The translations under genes were made by a program, and so were the position numbers. This document shows, one piece after another, positions 44,998-54,656 of a stretch of 64,000 nucleotides of DNA. The notes beneath the pieces are model-generated. The model was not told where the DNA came from. It was given only the letters and a program-made list of their open reading frames with translations, and made no database searches. Source of the stretch: Leptolyngbya sp. CCY15150 (GTDB lineage Bacteria; Cyanobacteriota; Cyanobacteriia; RECH01); assembly GCF_016888135.1 (NCBI RefSeq), contig NZ_JACSWB010000207.1:366340-430339 (forward strand), in the 5' to 3' direction. The first letter of the stretch is position 1. Each line of letters begins with the position of its first letter.

Positions 44998-46914
44998 CTA
45001 AGCGCGCGTTTGACTCAGCGTCTCAACCTGGGGTCGCACCTTTGCCAAGATCTGATCGGCGATTTGCGACGCGGTAATCCCCAGATCCGTCTTAGACTCA
45101 TCCGGCTTCGCATGATCCACCAATACATCGGGAATCCCAATGCGAGTGATCGGCACGGTTACATCATGATCCAGCAACGCTTCAGCTACAGCGGAGCCAA
45201 AACCACCCATGGTGCAGCCTTCCTCCAAGGTCACCACTCGGCCAATCTTCTGCGCCAAGGGCACAATCAGCTCGGTGTCCAAGGGTTTCACAAAGCGAGC
45301 ATTGACCACAGTGGCTTCCACACCATGTTCGCTGAGAATTTCTGCTGCCTGCATAGCCGTTTGCACCATCGAGCCGTAGCCCAGTAGCAGCAGATCATCG
45401 CCCTGACGCAGCACCTCGCCCTTGCCGATGGGCAACGGTTCCCAACCTTCTTCCATCAGCGGCACGCCCAGCCCATTACCTCGGGGATAGCGCATAGCGA
45501 TCGGGCCATCGGTGTAGTTCACCCCGGTCACCACCATCCGCTGGAGTTCTGCCTCGTCCTTAGGAGCCATCAACACCATGTTGGGGATGCAGCGCAAATA
45601 GGCAATGTCATACAACCCTTGGTGGGTGGGGCCATCTGCCCCAACAATGCCAGCTCGGTCGAGACAGAAAAACACCGGCAGATTCTGAATACAAACATCG
45701 TGGACAATCTGGTCGAAGGCGCGCTGCAGGAAGGTGGAGTAGATGGCAACGACCGGACGCATCCCCTCGCAGGCCATCCCCGCCGACAGAGTCACCGCAT
45801 GCTGTTCAGCAATCCCCACATCGATATACTGGTTGGGCAACTTGGCCTGGAGCTTGTCGAGCCCGGTGCCTGTAGCCATAGCGGCGGTGATGCCAATGAT
45901 TTTGGGGTTATTTTCCGCGAGCTTCACCAACGTATGGGCAAACACCTTGGAGTAGCTGGGAGGCTTGGGCTTACTGGCAGGAACCGCCTTGCCAGTGGTC
46001 AAGTTAAACGGCGACTGGGCATGGTAGCCCACCTGATCGGCCTCAGCGATCGCATACCCCTTGCCCTTAACCGTCGCCACATGGACTAAAACAGGGCCCG
46101 GATGCTGATGGGCTTGACGGAAGATGGCGATCAGTTCTTCTAGGTTATGACCATCGACCGGGCCCATGTAGGTAAATCCTAGCTCTTCAAACACCGCCCC
46201 CACCTTGGGTACCGCTAGCCGCTTCATCCCTTCCTTGATGCGGTGGATTTCTGGAGAGAGGGAATCGCCCACAAACGGCAGATGCTTAAATTGCTCCTCC
46301 AGATTTTCTGACAGAAACTGCACCGGGGGACTGAGACGCATCCGGTTGAGGTAGCGAGGAATTGCACCCACGTTAGGGGAAATTGACATTTCGTTGTCGT
46401 TCAAGACCACCATCAGGTTGGTCTTGGGCAAATGTCCAGCATGGTTGATGGCTTCTAGGGCCATGCCACCAGTCAACGCCCCATCGCCAATCACGGCCGC
46501 CACCTTAAAGGTTTCTCCCTTGGCATCGCGGGCCATGGCCATCCCCAGAGCAGCGGAGATACTGGTGGAGGCATGACCGGCACCAAAATGGTCAAACGAG
46601 CTTTCACAACGCTTGAGATATCCAGCCACACCATTCTTTTGGCGCAGCGTATGAAAATCACCATAACGCCCGGTGATCAGCTTGTGGGGATAAGCCTGAT
46701 GACCCACATCCCAAATCACCTTGTCATGATCCAGATCCAATGTTTGGTAGAGACCCAGCGTTAGTTCAACAACGCCTAGCCCCGGCCCAAGATGCCCACC
46801 ACTCGCTGCAATGGTCTCTAAATGCTTTTCGCGAATCTGGCGCGCAATTTGATTCAATTGATGAATCGACAGACCATGCAGTTGATTGGGGTGGGTCAAT
46901 TCACTGAGGTGCAT
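44998..46914 (-). CDS. dxs: 1-deoxy-D-xylulose-5-phosphate synthase
   Basis: DXS condenses pyruvate and glyceraldehyde 3-phosphate with thiamine diphosphate, the first step of the MEP isoprenoid pathway that feeds chlorophyll phytyl (see chlP), carotenoids and quinones. The 638-residue protein has the family length. The ThDP motif [18 protein letters not shown] is at about residue 145, the H-rich [15 protein letters not shown] near 72, and the transketolase-type second half has [35 protein letters not shown] and DGPTHQG-type blocks. The C-terminal domain includes [20 protein letters not shown] 46914 is a natural start. It is separated from selD by 210 bases including a hairpin. Confidence 0.96.
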   Translation of the reverse strand: MHLSELTHPNQLHGLSIHQLNQIARQIREKHLETIAASGGHLGPGLGVVELTLGLYQTLDLDHDKVIWDVGHQAYPHKLITGRYGDFHTLRQKNGVAGYLKRCESSFDHFGAGHASTSISAALGMAMARDAKGETFKVAAVIGDGALTGGMALEAINHAGHLPKTNLMVVLNDNEMSISPNVGAIPRYLNRMRLSPPVQFLSENLEEQFKHLPFVGDSLSPEIHRIKEGMKRLAVPKVGAVFEELGFTYMGPVDGHNLEELIAIFRQAHQHPGPVLVHVATVKGKGYAIAEADQVGYHAQSPFNLTTGKAVPASKPKPPSYSKVFAHTLVKLAENNPKIIGITAAMATGTGLDKLQAKLPNQYIDVGIAEQHAVTLSAGMACEGMRPVVAIYSTFLQRAFDQIVHDVCIQNLPVFFCLDRAGIVGADGPTHQGLYDIAYLRCIPNMVLMAPKDEAELQRMVVTGVNYTDGPIAMRYPRGNGLGVPLMEEGWEPLPIGKGEVLRQGDDLLLLGYGSMVQTAMQAAEILSEHGVEATVVNARFVKPLDTELIVPLAQKIGRVVTLEEGCTMGGFGSAVAEALLDHDVTVPITRIGIPDVLVDHAKPDESKTDLGITASQIADQILAKVRPQVETLSQTRA

Positions 46915-47716
46915 AGGAATTTACCTTTACCTTGTTAAGTTCTTAAACGGAGCCTTGGTTATTTCACTCTAGTGCAATCTGGGGGCGTGAGCGCTGAAGC
47001 AGGAGGTTCGTTTGTCAATCTCCCATGGAATGCTTAGAACTCGCGCCTGAACCTGCTTATCAAAACCTGTTCCAGCGGCAAATCTTGAGTGGTGGGGAGC
47101 AGAAGAGACTGCGATCGCCTTGGGATCTACCCTCGCCCCCACGTCTGTTTTGAACAGACTTTAAAGGACAGGAGATGACCGTTAGGCATTTAGAGGCATC
47201 AAATTTGAGCCTAATGGTGAGCTTAATAGTTAACCAATGCAGCGTTTTCTTTAATTTAGTATTACTTAAATTAATATTGATGAACAGGTTTTCCTATGGG
47301 AGCGGCGACCTATCCTCATATCTACATGAATAGTACGGAGAGCGATCGCACCAGGTAGGCGCTCATAAACCCTATTCGTCTGCAACTCCCCACATACGTC
47401 AGCCCCCTGTGTTGAGCAAACGTACTGATACCGATAGGACAAACTTTGGGCAACCTGAACCAAGAGTGTTACACCATCGGCCCTGCACCTCTGCAGCCAC
47501 GTCGATCACGTCACAATTCATGACTCGACACTATTTCATAGACATCAGTTAATCTAGACATTAGTTAGTCTAGGGATGGTCGTTTTGCGATCGCCCCGTC
47601 CATCGACCGGTCTAGGTGTTGCCCGTGAAACCCTTCCCCAAGCCTCAGGGCTCACGCTGGGGTCAAGCGCCAACACCTTCCCCTAATCTCGACGTTGTAA
47701 TGACAGGAAGTGGCTT
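46915..47716. other. 802-base spacer between divergent dxs and pilT
   Basis: Two structures are seen: a hairpin GTCTGTT / AACAGAC (47143-47159, 3-nt loop), and an AT-rich inverted repeat TTAATTTA / TAAATTAA (47251-47258, 47267-47274). The minus frame at 47266-47463 has no domain. The spacer contains both promoters; no gene is supported. Confidence 0.5.
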
Positions 47717-49033
47717 ATGACCGACGCCCAACGCCCACCCCGCCCGCCCATGCCACCCGCACCACCACCGCCACCGCGAGCGGGTGCGCCTGCGAGTGAA
47801 GCCACCCAACCCATCTCGCCCCAGACCATGGTCATGCCATCTGCGCCCAGCGCGCCCCCTCGCACTGGAGCACCGCCCAAGCCGCCCAGCGCCCCACCGG
47901 CTCCGCCGGCAGGTCATCGCCCTGCTGCACCACCCCCCATGCGTATGCCGGCGAAAAGTCGCATCAGCCCCGGTTCACCGACCCTGGCCCAGTTGGTGAA
48001 AGAGGCCTTCGATAAAGGGTTCTCGGATATTCACGTGGGCGTGGGAGAGACGCCGCGCTTCCGTAACCGAGGCGAAATTGACACGACGGAATACCCGGTC
48101 ACCGACGAAAATACTTTCTTCAGTTGGCTGAGCGAAGTTCTCTCGGATCAAGAGATTCAACGCTTTAAAGACACCCTAGATTTTGATGGAGCTGCCCAGT
48201 ACGACTTCGCTCGGGTGCGGATCAATATCTTTGATTCAATTCGCGGGCCAGGCATGGTCATGCGACTCATTCCCATGAAAATCTTGACCATGGAGCAGCT
48301 CAATCTGCCGCCGGTCTTCAAGGATATTTGTCACTATCACAAAGGGTTGATCTTGGTGACCGGGCCCACAGGCTCCGGGAAATCGACCACCATGGCCGCC
48401 ATGATTGACTACATCAACAAGGAGATGCCCAAGCACATCATCACCATTGAAGACCCGGTGGAGTTTGTGCATCAAAGCCGTAAAGCCTTGATCAAGCAGC
48501 GGGAAGTAGGCATCCACACCTTGAAGTTTGACAACGCCCTGAAAGCCTCCCTGCGGGAAGATCCAGACATCATCCTGGTGGGGGAAATGCGTGACAAGGA
48601 AACCATCAGCACCGCCCTCAAGGCAGCGCAGACAGGACACTTGGTCATCGGCACCCTGCACACCAACAGCGCCGTGAAAACCATTGAGCGGATTCTCAAC
48701 CTCTATGATCCAGCGGAGCAGGAGCCGGTCAGAATCTCGGTGGCAGAAGCCTTGGTGGCGGTGATTGCCCAAGGGCTATGCCGCACCACGGATGGTAAGC
48801 GGGCTGCCTTCCATGAGATCTTGCTGAATACCGATGCTATTCGTGACTACCTGCGTCGAGGCGATCTAGACGAGGTGGAAGCTATGGTGCCGCGCTGTAC
48901 CTTTGACGGCATGTGTACCATGAACCAGTCGCTCTATCAGCTCTACGAAGCTGGGCGAATTACGGAAGAAACGGCCCTAGAAATGTCGCCCAAGCCCAAC
49001 GAAATGGCCCAGATTCTCAGAGGTCGAGTCTAA
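47717..49033 (+). CDS. pilT: Type IV pilus retraction ATPase PilT (PilT2-like)
   Basis: PilT is the hexameric ATPase that pulls pili back and drives twitching. The 438-residue protein has a Pro/Ala-rich N-terminus (about residues 1-80), then the PilT core: LAQLVKEAFDKGFSDIHVGVGETPRFRNRGEI, Walker A GPTGSGKST (about residue 217), the Asp-box around FVHQSRK, Walker B DIILVGEMRD and the His box HLVIGTLHTNSAVKTIERI. The SDIHVGVGE start fits the PilT2-like group of cyanobacteria better than PilT1. ATG 47717 has AGGAAG before it. The next gene, KaiB-like, follows four bases after the stop. It is near, but not beside, the hmp cluster, which acts on the same pilus machinery. Confidence 0.93.
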   Translation: MTDAQRPPRPPMPPAPPPPPRAGAPASEATQPISPQTMVMPSAPSAPPRTGAPPKPPSAPPAPPAGHRPAAPPPMRMPAKSRISPGSPTLAQLVKEAFDKGFSDIHVGVGETPRFRNRGEIDTTEYPVTDENTFFSWLSEVLSDQEIQRFKDTLDFDGAAQYDFARVRINIFDSIRGPGMVMRLIPMKILTMEQLNLPPVFKDICHYHKGLILVTGPTGSGKSTTMAAMIDYINKEMPKHIITIEDPVEFVHQSRKALIKQREVGIHTLKFDNALKASLREDPDIILVGEMRDKETISTALKAAQTGHLVIGTLHTNSAVKTIERILNLYDPAEQEPVRISVAEALVAVIAQGLCRTTDGKRAAFHEILLNTDAIRDYLRRGDLDEVEAMVPRCTFDGMCTMNQSLYQLYEAGRITEETALEMSPKPNEMAQILRGRV

Positions 49034-49037
49034 GCTG

Positions 49038-49799
49038 GTGGGGTTGCAGGAGTCCATTATTCCTTCGTCGTATAAGGGAATTGTCCTGTTTACGCCCGGA
49101 GGAGACGTCATCTATGCCATCGATGAACATAAGCAAGATCGGTGGCACTTGCAGCTTTGTGCTGCGCTGCAGGAGCTGCTGGGGTTGCCAGAGCCGCCTC
49201 ACTTCTTGGTGCCTTGTTTTACGGCAACCATTGACTGCTGGCTGGATCCTAGAAGCCAAACTCGCTGCCAAGCGGCAGAGATGTCGCCCATGGTGCAGCG
49301 ATACCAGCCCTTACTGAATATGCTGTTTTACAGCTTGGATTTGCAATGGTCGGTTTTGCCGAATCCTGGGCCAGGCTGTGATCCGGCTGTTTTGATGACC
49401 TATCGATCGCGCTTTCCAGAACTTTGGCAATCCCACGATCTAGTCGTCAAGCTCGATGATTCCCTAAGGCGATCGCGCTTCCCTCAGGCAGAACCCTGGC
49501 TATCCAGCAACCCCACCCCCAGTTCTCCCCAAGGCTATGTGTTTCGCCTGTTTGTCAGCGGACAGAGTCTAGTCACCGAGCAAGTTTTGCAAAGCCTCCA
49601 TCAGGTCTTAGAGCGATCGCTGCAGCGCCCCTACACCCTAAAAATTGTCGATGTGAAAAAGCATCCAGAGATTGCCGAGCTCAATCAAATTACGGCAACG
49701 CCGACCCTAGTGCGCATCTGGCCCAAGCCGGTGAAACGGGTGGTGGGTGATCTCAATAGCGTCGGTAAAATTCTGCAAGACATGACCTCCGCCTTTTAG
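49038..49799 (+). CDS. Long KaiB-like protein
   Basis: The 253-residue protein has a C-terminal KaiB-like (thioredoxin-type) domain at about residues 165-250: YVFRLFVSGQSLVTEQVLQSL, YTLKIVDVKKHPEIAELNQITATPTLVRIWPKPVKRVVGDL, the last being the clearest KaiB signature. The N-terminal part (about residues 1-160) has no known domain to my eye; it starts SSYKGIVLFTPGGDVIYAID and includes PHFLVPCFTATIDCWLD, a beta/alpha pattern. The GTG at 49038 follows the pilT stop by four bases, indicating coupled translation. It is not the clock KaiB (about 105 residues, beside kaiA/kaiC) but a longer paralog group found in cyanobacteria. A role in pilus timing is only an inference from context. Confidence 0.82.
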   Translation: MGLQESIIPSSYKGIVLFTPGGDVIYAIDEHKQDRWHLQLCAALQELLGLPEPPHFLVPCFTATIDCWLDPRSQTRCQAAEMSPMVQRYQPLLNMLFYSLDLQWSVLPNPGPGCDPAVLMTYRSRFPELWQSHDLVVKLDDSLRRSRFPQAEPWLSSNPTPSSPQGYVFRLFVSGQSLVTEQVLQSLHQVLERSLQRPYTLKIVDVKKHPEIAELNQITATPTLVRIWPKPVKRVVGDLNSVGKILQDMTSAF

Positions 49800-49900
49800 G
49801 CAGGTCATGACCTACTCGTCTGCTGTGTCGCTATCTGGCCAAGAGTGCAGCACGTTCCGCTAATGCCCAGCCCTTGGGTATGAGCGTCAACACACCACCA

Positions 49901-50686
49901 TCAAACGGCATTGGGTTGATGGGTATGGGACAACATCGACTGCACCACGCTGCGGACAAACAGCAGGTCACTCGACAAATCTACAATGTGAACCAGCCCT
50001 GAATCTATTAAATCCGTGGCGCGATCGCTGCTGAGTTCTCCCCGAACAGCCGCCGCTAGCTCATCCGCCGTGCGTCCACTACCGGCAATCACCAACACCG
50101 GCCGCCCCACCCGTACGCTATTGGACGCATCTTGCCAGGCAATTCGACCACCATTCACCAACACCGTCACCGATGGTGCATCAACATTCAAAACCGTCGC
50201 CACGTTAGCAATCCACGGTGCTTCATCCCCCCAAAGCCCTCCTGGCACCAACACAAAATGGGTATGGTGGGGTTCGAGAGGAGCCTGATCATCCGAAGGC
50301 TGGGTGGGGCTCTGGGGCAAAATCACGGTGCCGATCGCTGCCACGCCCACCAAGGGAAAGGTGCTGGCTGTGGCTTGGCGGGCCTCGCCCATCAGCTTCA
50401 TCACACCAGCGTCCGTGCCGCCATCAATCACCACCCCATCTAGGGATTGGATCACCGGTGCTAACACCTCCGTAAACAGCGATCGCAATTGACAAAAGCT
50501 TTCCTCAGAAATACCGCTAGCTCCTCCCACCACCACCAGCGTTGGCCGCGCCATGGGCAACCCCAGTTGGGTCAGGAGCGGCGCAATCTTAGATCGAGTT
50601 GTAGAGCGGTGCAGTTGAATAGCCACCGCCGTATGCCCATTGGGAAACTTTAATTGGAAAGGATCTGGGGTTGGGAAAGATTTCAT
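49901..50686 (-). CDS. SLOG/LSDAT-type nucleotide-binding protein
   Basis: The 261-residue protein has a Rossmann-like fold in the SLOG superfamily, the group that includes the cytosolic domain of TRPM channels and the DprA/LOG families. The motif VVVGGASGISEESFC at about residue 50 and the later LDGVVIDGGTDAGVMKLMGEAR fit the prokaryotic LSDAT group, with PGGLWGDEAPW and VNGGRIAW after it. Such domains bind nucleotide-derived ligands such as ADP-ribose-like molecules or NAD products. No effector or membrane channel gene is adjacent, which would be expected for a classic SLOG defence system. I chose ATG 50686; the frame extends to TTG 50713. It is on its own on the minus strand, convergent with the KaiB-like gene. 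Confidence 0.75.
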   Translation of the reverse strand: MKSFPTPDPFQLKFPNGHTAVAIQLHRSTTRSKIAPLLTQLGLPMARPTLVVVGGASGISEESFCQLRSLFTEVLAPVIQSLDGVVIDGGTDAGVMKLMGEARQATASTFPLVGVAAIGTVILPQSPTQPSDDQAPLEPHHTHFVLVPGGLWGDEAPWIANVATVLNVDAPSVTVLVNGGRIAWQDASNSVRVGRPVLVIAGSGRTADELAAAVRGELSSDRATDLIDSGLVHIVDLSSDLLFVRSVVQSMLSHTHQPNAV

Positions 50687-50713
50687 CGTTGCAAGTGCAG
50701 AGACATTAGGCAA

Positions 50714-51248
50714 CTACTGAACGTTAAAACAGGGCGATCGCTAAATCAGAGTCCATGAGTTGATGCAGCGAACTACCCAACCCACCCAATGGTTTACGCC
50801 CAAGCGTAAAGCCAACCTAGCATCTCCCAGGTATGACCTCTACGTTATAGCCTACCTAGGGTGACCTAAACAGAGAACTTGCTCTGTGAAGCAAAAACCA
50901 GCGATCGCTAGAGCCTTAAGGGGGCATGGCAGCCTAGCAATCTATCGCACCATCGTATCCAAAGGGGCTGGGCGTGAGCCATGACGCACCACCCCTATGT
51001 ATCCCAACTATGCATCCCAACAAGCAGCCATCTTAAAAGGCCTTGAACGCACATCTATGATTTGCAGGGAGCGATCGCCCCTCAACACTAAACCTTGCCC
51101 AATCGTAGACGGATTTATCTTAAATCCTCAAGTTTCCTGGCAACGAGTAACGCTCCGTAACATTCACGGGACATTCGCGGGACATCCCAGACCATCCCCA
51201 GACCATCCCCAGACCGACGCAAGCCTAGGGATGGAGGGCAGAATGCTC
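50714..51248. other. 535-base spacer with short direct repeats
   Basis: The repeats GGGACATT(C/CC) and AGACCATCCCC lie close together at about 51165-51215, the latter twice in tandem. The frame at 50997-51395 is antisense to the hydrolase and not supported. No gene is recognised. Confidence 0.45.
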
Positions 51249-51989
51249 CTAGAGGACTTGCTGAAACAGAGCTTTTACCTGCACCCAAGCATCGGCGGCA
51301 GCGGCCTCATGATAGCTAGCGCGGCGATCGCAGAAAAAGCCATGGTCGGCTTCGGGGTAGCGAAAGATTTGGTGGGGGACGTGATGCGCCGTTAAGGCTG
51401 CTTCAAGTTGCTCCACATGCTCAGGGGGAATGCTCAGATCTTCCATGCCAAAAAAGGCGTAGAGGGTGCCGTTAATATCTCCTGTGCGGCTCAAGGTGGG
51501 GTCGCCACCGCCCGGACACCAGGTTGGCAATCCAGCCCCATAAAACGACGCGGTCGCAGCGACGGATGGCAGAGTGGCAGCTAGGAACGCCACATGCCCA
51601 CCAAAACAAAATCCAATACAGCCCACCCCACCGGGTTTACTAGCCGGCTGTTGGCTCAGAAAATCGATGGCCGCCTGCACATCGCCCAATAGCTCATCCG
51701 CATGGGTCTGGTCTTTATACTGTCGCCCTAGTTTGATATCGTCTAGGGTGTACCCAGCTTCAAAGCCGGGGGCTAACCGTTGGTAGAGAGCCGGGGCGAT
51801 CGCAAGGTAACCTTCTCGGGCAATGCGTTCTGTGATATCTCGAATGTGGGCATTCACCCCAAAGATTTCTTGCACAACGACCACGGGAGGATACAGACCG
51901 TCGGCAGCGGGCTGGGCCATATAGGCATCGATCGCCAAGCCATCATGGTTAATCTGGACATGGCCTGTTTGAAGATCCGAATGGCTCAT
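51249..51989 (-). CDS. Dienelactone hydrolase family protein
   Basis: This is an alpha/beta-hydrolase with the dienelactone hydrolase type of active site. The 246-residue protein has the nucleophilic Cys in GCIGFCFGGHVAF (about residue 118), the acid near GTLYAFFGMEDLSIP and the His in PEADHGFFCD (about residue 220). The N-terminal VVVVQEIFGVNAHIRDITERIAREGYLAIAPALY segment is characteristic. ATG 51989 was chosen because the upstream 23 residues look random. The physiological substrate is unknown; bacterial relatives cleave dienelactones from aromatic degradation, but many act on other esters. Confidence 0.88.
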   Translation of the reverse strand: MSHSDLQTGHVQINHDGLAIDAYMAQPAADGLYPPVVVVQEIFGVNAHIRDITERIAREGYLAIAPALYQRLAPGFEAGYTLDDIKLGRQYKDQTHADELLGDVQAAIDFLSQQPASKPGGVGCIGFCFGGHVAFLAATLPSVAATASFYGAGLPTWCPGGGDPTLSRTGDINGTLYAFFGMEDLSIPPEHVEQLEAALTAHHVPHQIFRYPEADHGFFCDRRASYHEAAAADAWVQVKALFQQVL

Positions 51990-52324
51990 AAGTAGATTCC
52001 TAAGACAACGGGGGTACGGAACATGATGGATGACCGTGGGGCATGGTGGCGATCGCATACTCCTCTAGTGAGCCCGGATACCTAAGCGTGCGAAGATAGT
52101 GCTAGCCATCCTGAAGACTAGCGGGGGCGAGCATGTACCCTTGTGCCAGCATGTCAGCTATGATTGCCCATACCATCGCATTCGCCTCAATCCGGCATCG
52201 CAGGTTAGCGTCTCAGCATCCCTCAACGGGCCATCCAGTTAGGGTTTTAACACAGGTTTTTTAACGGCTTCAAGATTATCTTGGTCGTTAGTTCTCATCG
52301 AGCGCATGGCGGAGGCTCTGGTCT
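51990..52324. other. 335-base spacer between divergent hydrolase and regulator
   Basis: It contains the promoters of the hydrolase and the GntR-type gene. Short similar words (GAGCATGTACC and CAGCATGTCAGC at about 52130 and 52148) are visible but no perfect operator. No gene. Confidence 0.4.
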
Positions 52325-53308
52325 ATGGTTCAGTTTCACATTCAACCCGATAGCGAGATCCCAGCGTCTACTCAGCTCTACAACCAAATACGCTTTGCGA
52401 TCGCTTCGCGGCAGTTTCCACCGGGGCATCGGCTGCCCAGCACCCGGCAGTTGGCTATGCAAACGGGTTTGCATCGCAACACGATTAGCAAAGTCTACCG
52501 CCAGCTCGAAGATGCTGGGGTGGTGGATGCTCGGGCTGGGGCTGGCATTTTTGTGCGGGCTCAGGGCGACGAAGGCGTTGCCAAAACCGGCTCCCCGCTC
52601 CTGGCCCAATACCCCGAAGCCAACAAACTGGTGCAGCAAAGTGTTGATAAGCTGTTGAGCCAGGGCTGTAGCCTCAGTCAGGCGCGGGAACTATTTCTAG
52701 CAGAAATTGACTGGCGGTTGCGCTGCAGCGCCCGCGTGTTGGTCACTTCACCAAGCCAAGACATTGGCGCAGGGCAGTTGATGGTGCAAGAGCTAGAACA
52801 GGCGCTGAAGATTCCGGTGCAGTTGGTACCCCTGGAAGAACTAGAGCAGGTTCTGGATCAGGCGCGATCGGGCACCGTGGTCACCAGCCGTTACTTTATT
52901 GGTGAAGCCGAGGCGATCGCTGCCCCGCGTTCGGTACGCGTGATTCCGGTTGATATTTACGACTACGCCCAAGAAATGCAGTTGCTGACCAAACTGCCCA
53001 CGGGTAGCTGTTTGGGCATTGTCAGTCTCAGCAGCGGCATCCTCAGAGCAGCGGAGGTGATTATCCACAGTCTGCGGGGTGAGGATCTGCTGGTGATGAC
53101 GGCTCAGACAGATGATGCCTACAAGCTCAGCTCGATTGTGCGCAGTACCCAAGTGATTGTCTGCGATCTGGTGAGTGTTCCTCGGGTGAAAGCTGCGATC
53201 CAAGAAGCGCGCAATGATCTGATTCGTCCACCCCAAGTAATTACCAGCAATAACTATGTGGGTATGGATTCCATCGAGGTCTTGAAGCGAGAGCTGGGGC
53301 TGGATTAA
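52325..53308 (+). CDS. GntR-family transcriptional regulator with large C-terminal domain
   Basis: The 327-residue protein has an N-terminal winged helix of the GntR type at about residues 8-78: STQLYNQIRFAIASRQFPPGHRLPSTRQLAMQTGLHRNTISKVYRQLEDAGVV, matching the YtrA-like or MocR-like N-terminal pattern. The remaining 240 residues are neither the aminotransferase domain of MocR nor the FadR/HutC ligand domains. They alternate beta and alpha (VLVTSPSQDIGAG, GTVVTSRYFIGEAEAI, SVRVIPVDIYDY, CLGIVSLSSGILRAAEVII) and read like a two-lobed ligand-binding fold. Cyanobacteria have a GntR-type factor that adjusts photosystem stoichiometry, but I cannot establish whether this is its counterpart. ATG 52325; target genes unknown. 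Confidence 0.8.
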   Translation: MVQFHIQPDSEIPASTQLYNQIRFAIASRQFPPGHRLPSTRQLAMQTGLHRNTISKVYRQLEDAGVVDARAGAGIFVRAQGDEGVAKTGSPLLAQYPEANKLVQQSVDKLLSQGCSLSQARELFLAEIDWRLRCSARVLVTSPSQDIGAGQLMVQELEQALKIPVQLVPLEELEQVLDQARSGTVVTSRYFIGEAEAIAAPRSVRVIPVDIYDYAQEMQLLTKLPTGSCLGIVSLSSGILRAAEVIIHSLRGEDLLVMTAQTDDAYKLSSIVRSTQVIVCDLVSVPRVKAAIQEARNDLIRPPQVITSNNYVGMDSIEVLKRELGLD

Positions 53309-53371
53309 GCCAACCTGCGAGAGCAGGCGTTATCACCGGCATCCATCACTAACCTTAAAACATCGGTGAAC

Positions 53372-54517
53372 TTAGAGCGATCGCTGCAGTTGAATCTGCA
53401 ACGGATCCTCGGGCTGGCGCAGCACACCCAAACGCTGAGTTGTGGAGGGCGATCGCCCCGTCTCATCCCAAAGCATCCAGCGACTACCCGCCGGTAAATC
53501 TTCCAAGCGATCGCCCCTCGGGGTCAACCAAACCAAGGGCAGATCCGGACGCTGACCCGCGATCGGCCGAGGATCTTCATCGGACTGGGTGGCCGCCAAA
53601 ACTTCAAGCACCTGCTGCTGCCCGTCCACCGTCCCCGTCCCTGCTGTCCAGAGGCTCACCTGCAGTTTTTGCTTCAAGGCATAGAAATAGAGCGACGCTG
53701 CCACAATCACCGCTTCTTCAAAGGCTGCCGCCGGCCAAGCTATGCCGCTATCCAAGGCAATCACCAAGGCCTGACCGCCGGTGATCACCTCCAACTCCCG
53801 CACCCGCAGATCGCCATAACGAGCGCTCGATCGCCAATGCACCATGCGAATCGGATCCCCCCAGCGATAGGGCCGCAGGGCCCGGGTCATGCCTTCGCTA
53901 GCGCTATCGGGACGTTGAATACTTTGCAGCTCTTTCTGCTCATCGGCTCCCTGCTCATCCACCAAGGGACAGGACGACAGCGGCAATACCTGGGGATAGA
54001 CCACAGCGATCGCTGGCTGAGTGAACGCCTGCCGCCGCCAGAAGAGACCAAAGGGAGCCGCCGTCCGCAGATGCACCGTATGCCAACGGTAGACCCCCCG
54101 CTGTTCCATCACTCGGCTATAGGCCCAGCGGTATTGCCCTTGGGCCGGCAAGGTCTCCAAGGCCGCCCGTTCTGGCGCACCCACCACAAACGGCAGTAGA
54201 TCAGAAAGTTCGAGCAGTCCCCGAGCCTGGGGCGTGGGATTATCAATCCGCAGTTCCACCTGCAGGGCATCGCCAGCGCTGATGGGATAGATGGGCATCC
54301 GGCTCACCTGCACATGCTTCAGCGATCGCGGCGGCAAGAGGGCAGCGATCGCCAGCATCGCCAACATACCGCCACTGATCACATACAGCCAGCCAGCCAT
54401 GGTGTTGGTCGCCGCCGCAAAGAAAAATACAGCCAACCCCAGCAGCAGCCAGCCGCCATAGGACGGAGACACCCAACGAGTTTCAAGCCAATCTGACCAT
54501 GCCTTTGTTTGTCGCAT
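53372..54517 (-). CDS. DUF58-domain membrane protein
   Basis: The 381-residue protein has two hydrophobic helices near the N-terminus (about residues 20-60), then a beta-rich cytoplasmic part with the DUF58 core ALRPYRWGDPIRMVHWRSSARYGDLRVREL at about residues 215-245, whose RxGDxxRxIHWxxSAR pattern is diagnostic. A von Willebrand-like segment (ALVIALDSGIAWPAAAFEEAVIVAASL) follows. DUF58 proteins usually accompany MoxR AAA ATPases and a VWA protein, but no MoxR gene is near. Function unknown; probably membrane protein quality or assembly. Confidence 0.85.
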   Translation of the reverse strand: MRQTKAWSDWLETRWVSPSYGGWLLLGLAVFFFAAATNTMAGWLYVISGGMLAMLAIAALLPPRSLKHVQVSRMPIYPISAGDALQVELRIDNPTPQARGLLELSDLLPFVVGAPERAALETLPAQGQYRWAYSRVMEQRGVYRWHTVHLRTAAPFGLFWRRQAFTQPAIAVVYPQVLPLSSCPLVDEQGADEQKELQSIQRPDSASEGMTRALRPYRWGDPIRMVHWRSSARYGDLRVRELEVITGGQALVIALDSGIAWPAAAFEEAVIVAASLYFYALKQKLQVSLWTAGTGTVDGQQQVLEVLAATQSDEDPRPIAGQRPDLPLVWLTPRGDRLEDLPAGSRWMLWDETGRSPSTTQRLGVLRQPEDPLQIQLQRSL

Positions 54518-54656
54518 CCACGCTTCTCCAGATTTGCCTCCATCCTAGCCGAGGGCTGGGCGAAGCCCCCAGGGATCGCAGTAATTCTAGTTCACTGCCG
54601 CAGACCAAAAGGAGGCAAGTTATAATCTTGACGGAGTATGTATGTAGGCGTTGCGA

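Noticed and set aside
50270..50284. GGTTCGAGAGGAGCC as a possible tRNA T-arm
   Set aside because: It lies inside the SLOG gene, and no acceptor, D or anticodon stem can be formed around it; no tRNA was found in the window.
51165..51215. CRISPR-like short repeats
   Set aside because: The repeats are 8-11 bases, tandem or nearly so, without spacers of constant length or any cas gene; simple slippage is enough.
50997..51395. 132-codon plus-strand frame overlapping the dienelactone hydrolase gene
   Set aside because: The second half is antisense to a clear hydrolase and the first half spans direct repeats; no protein features.
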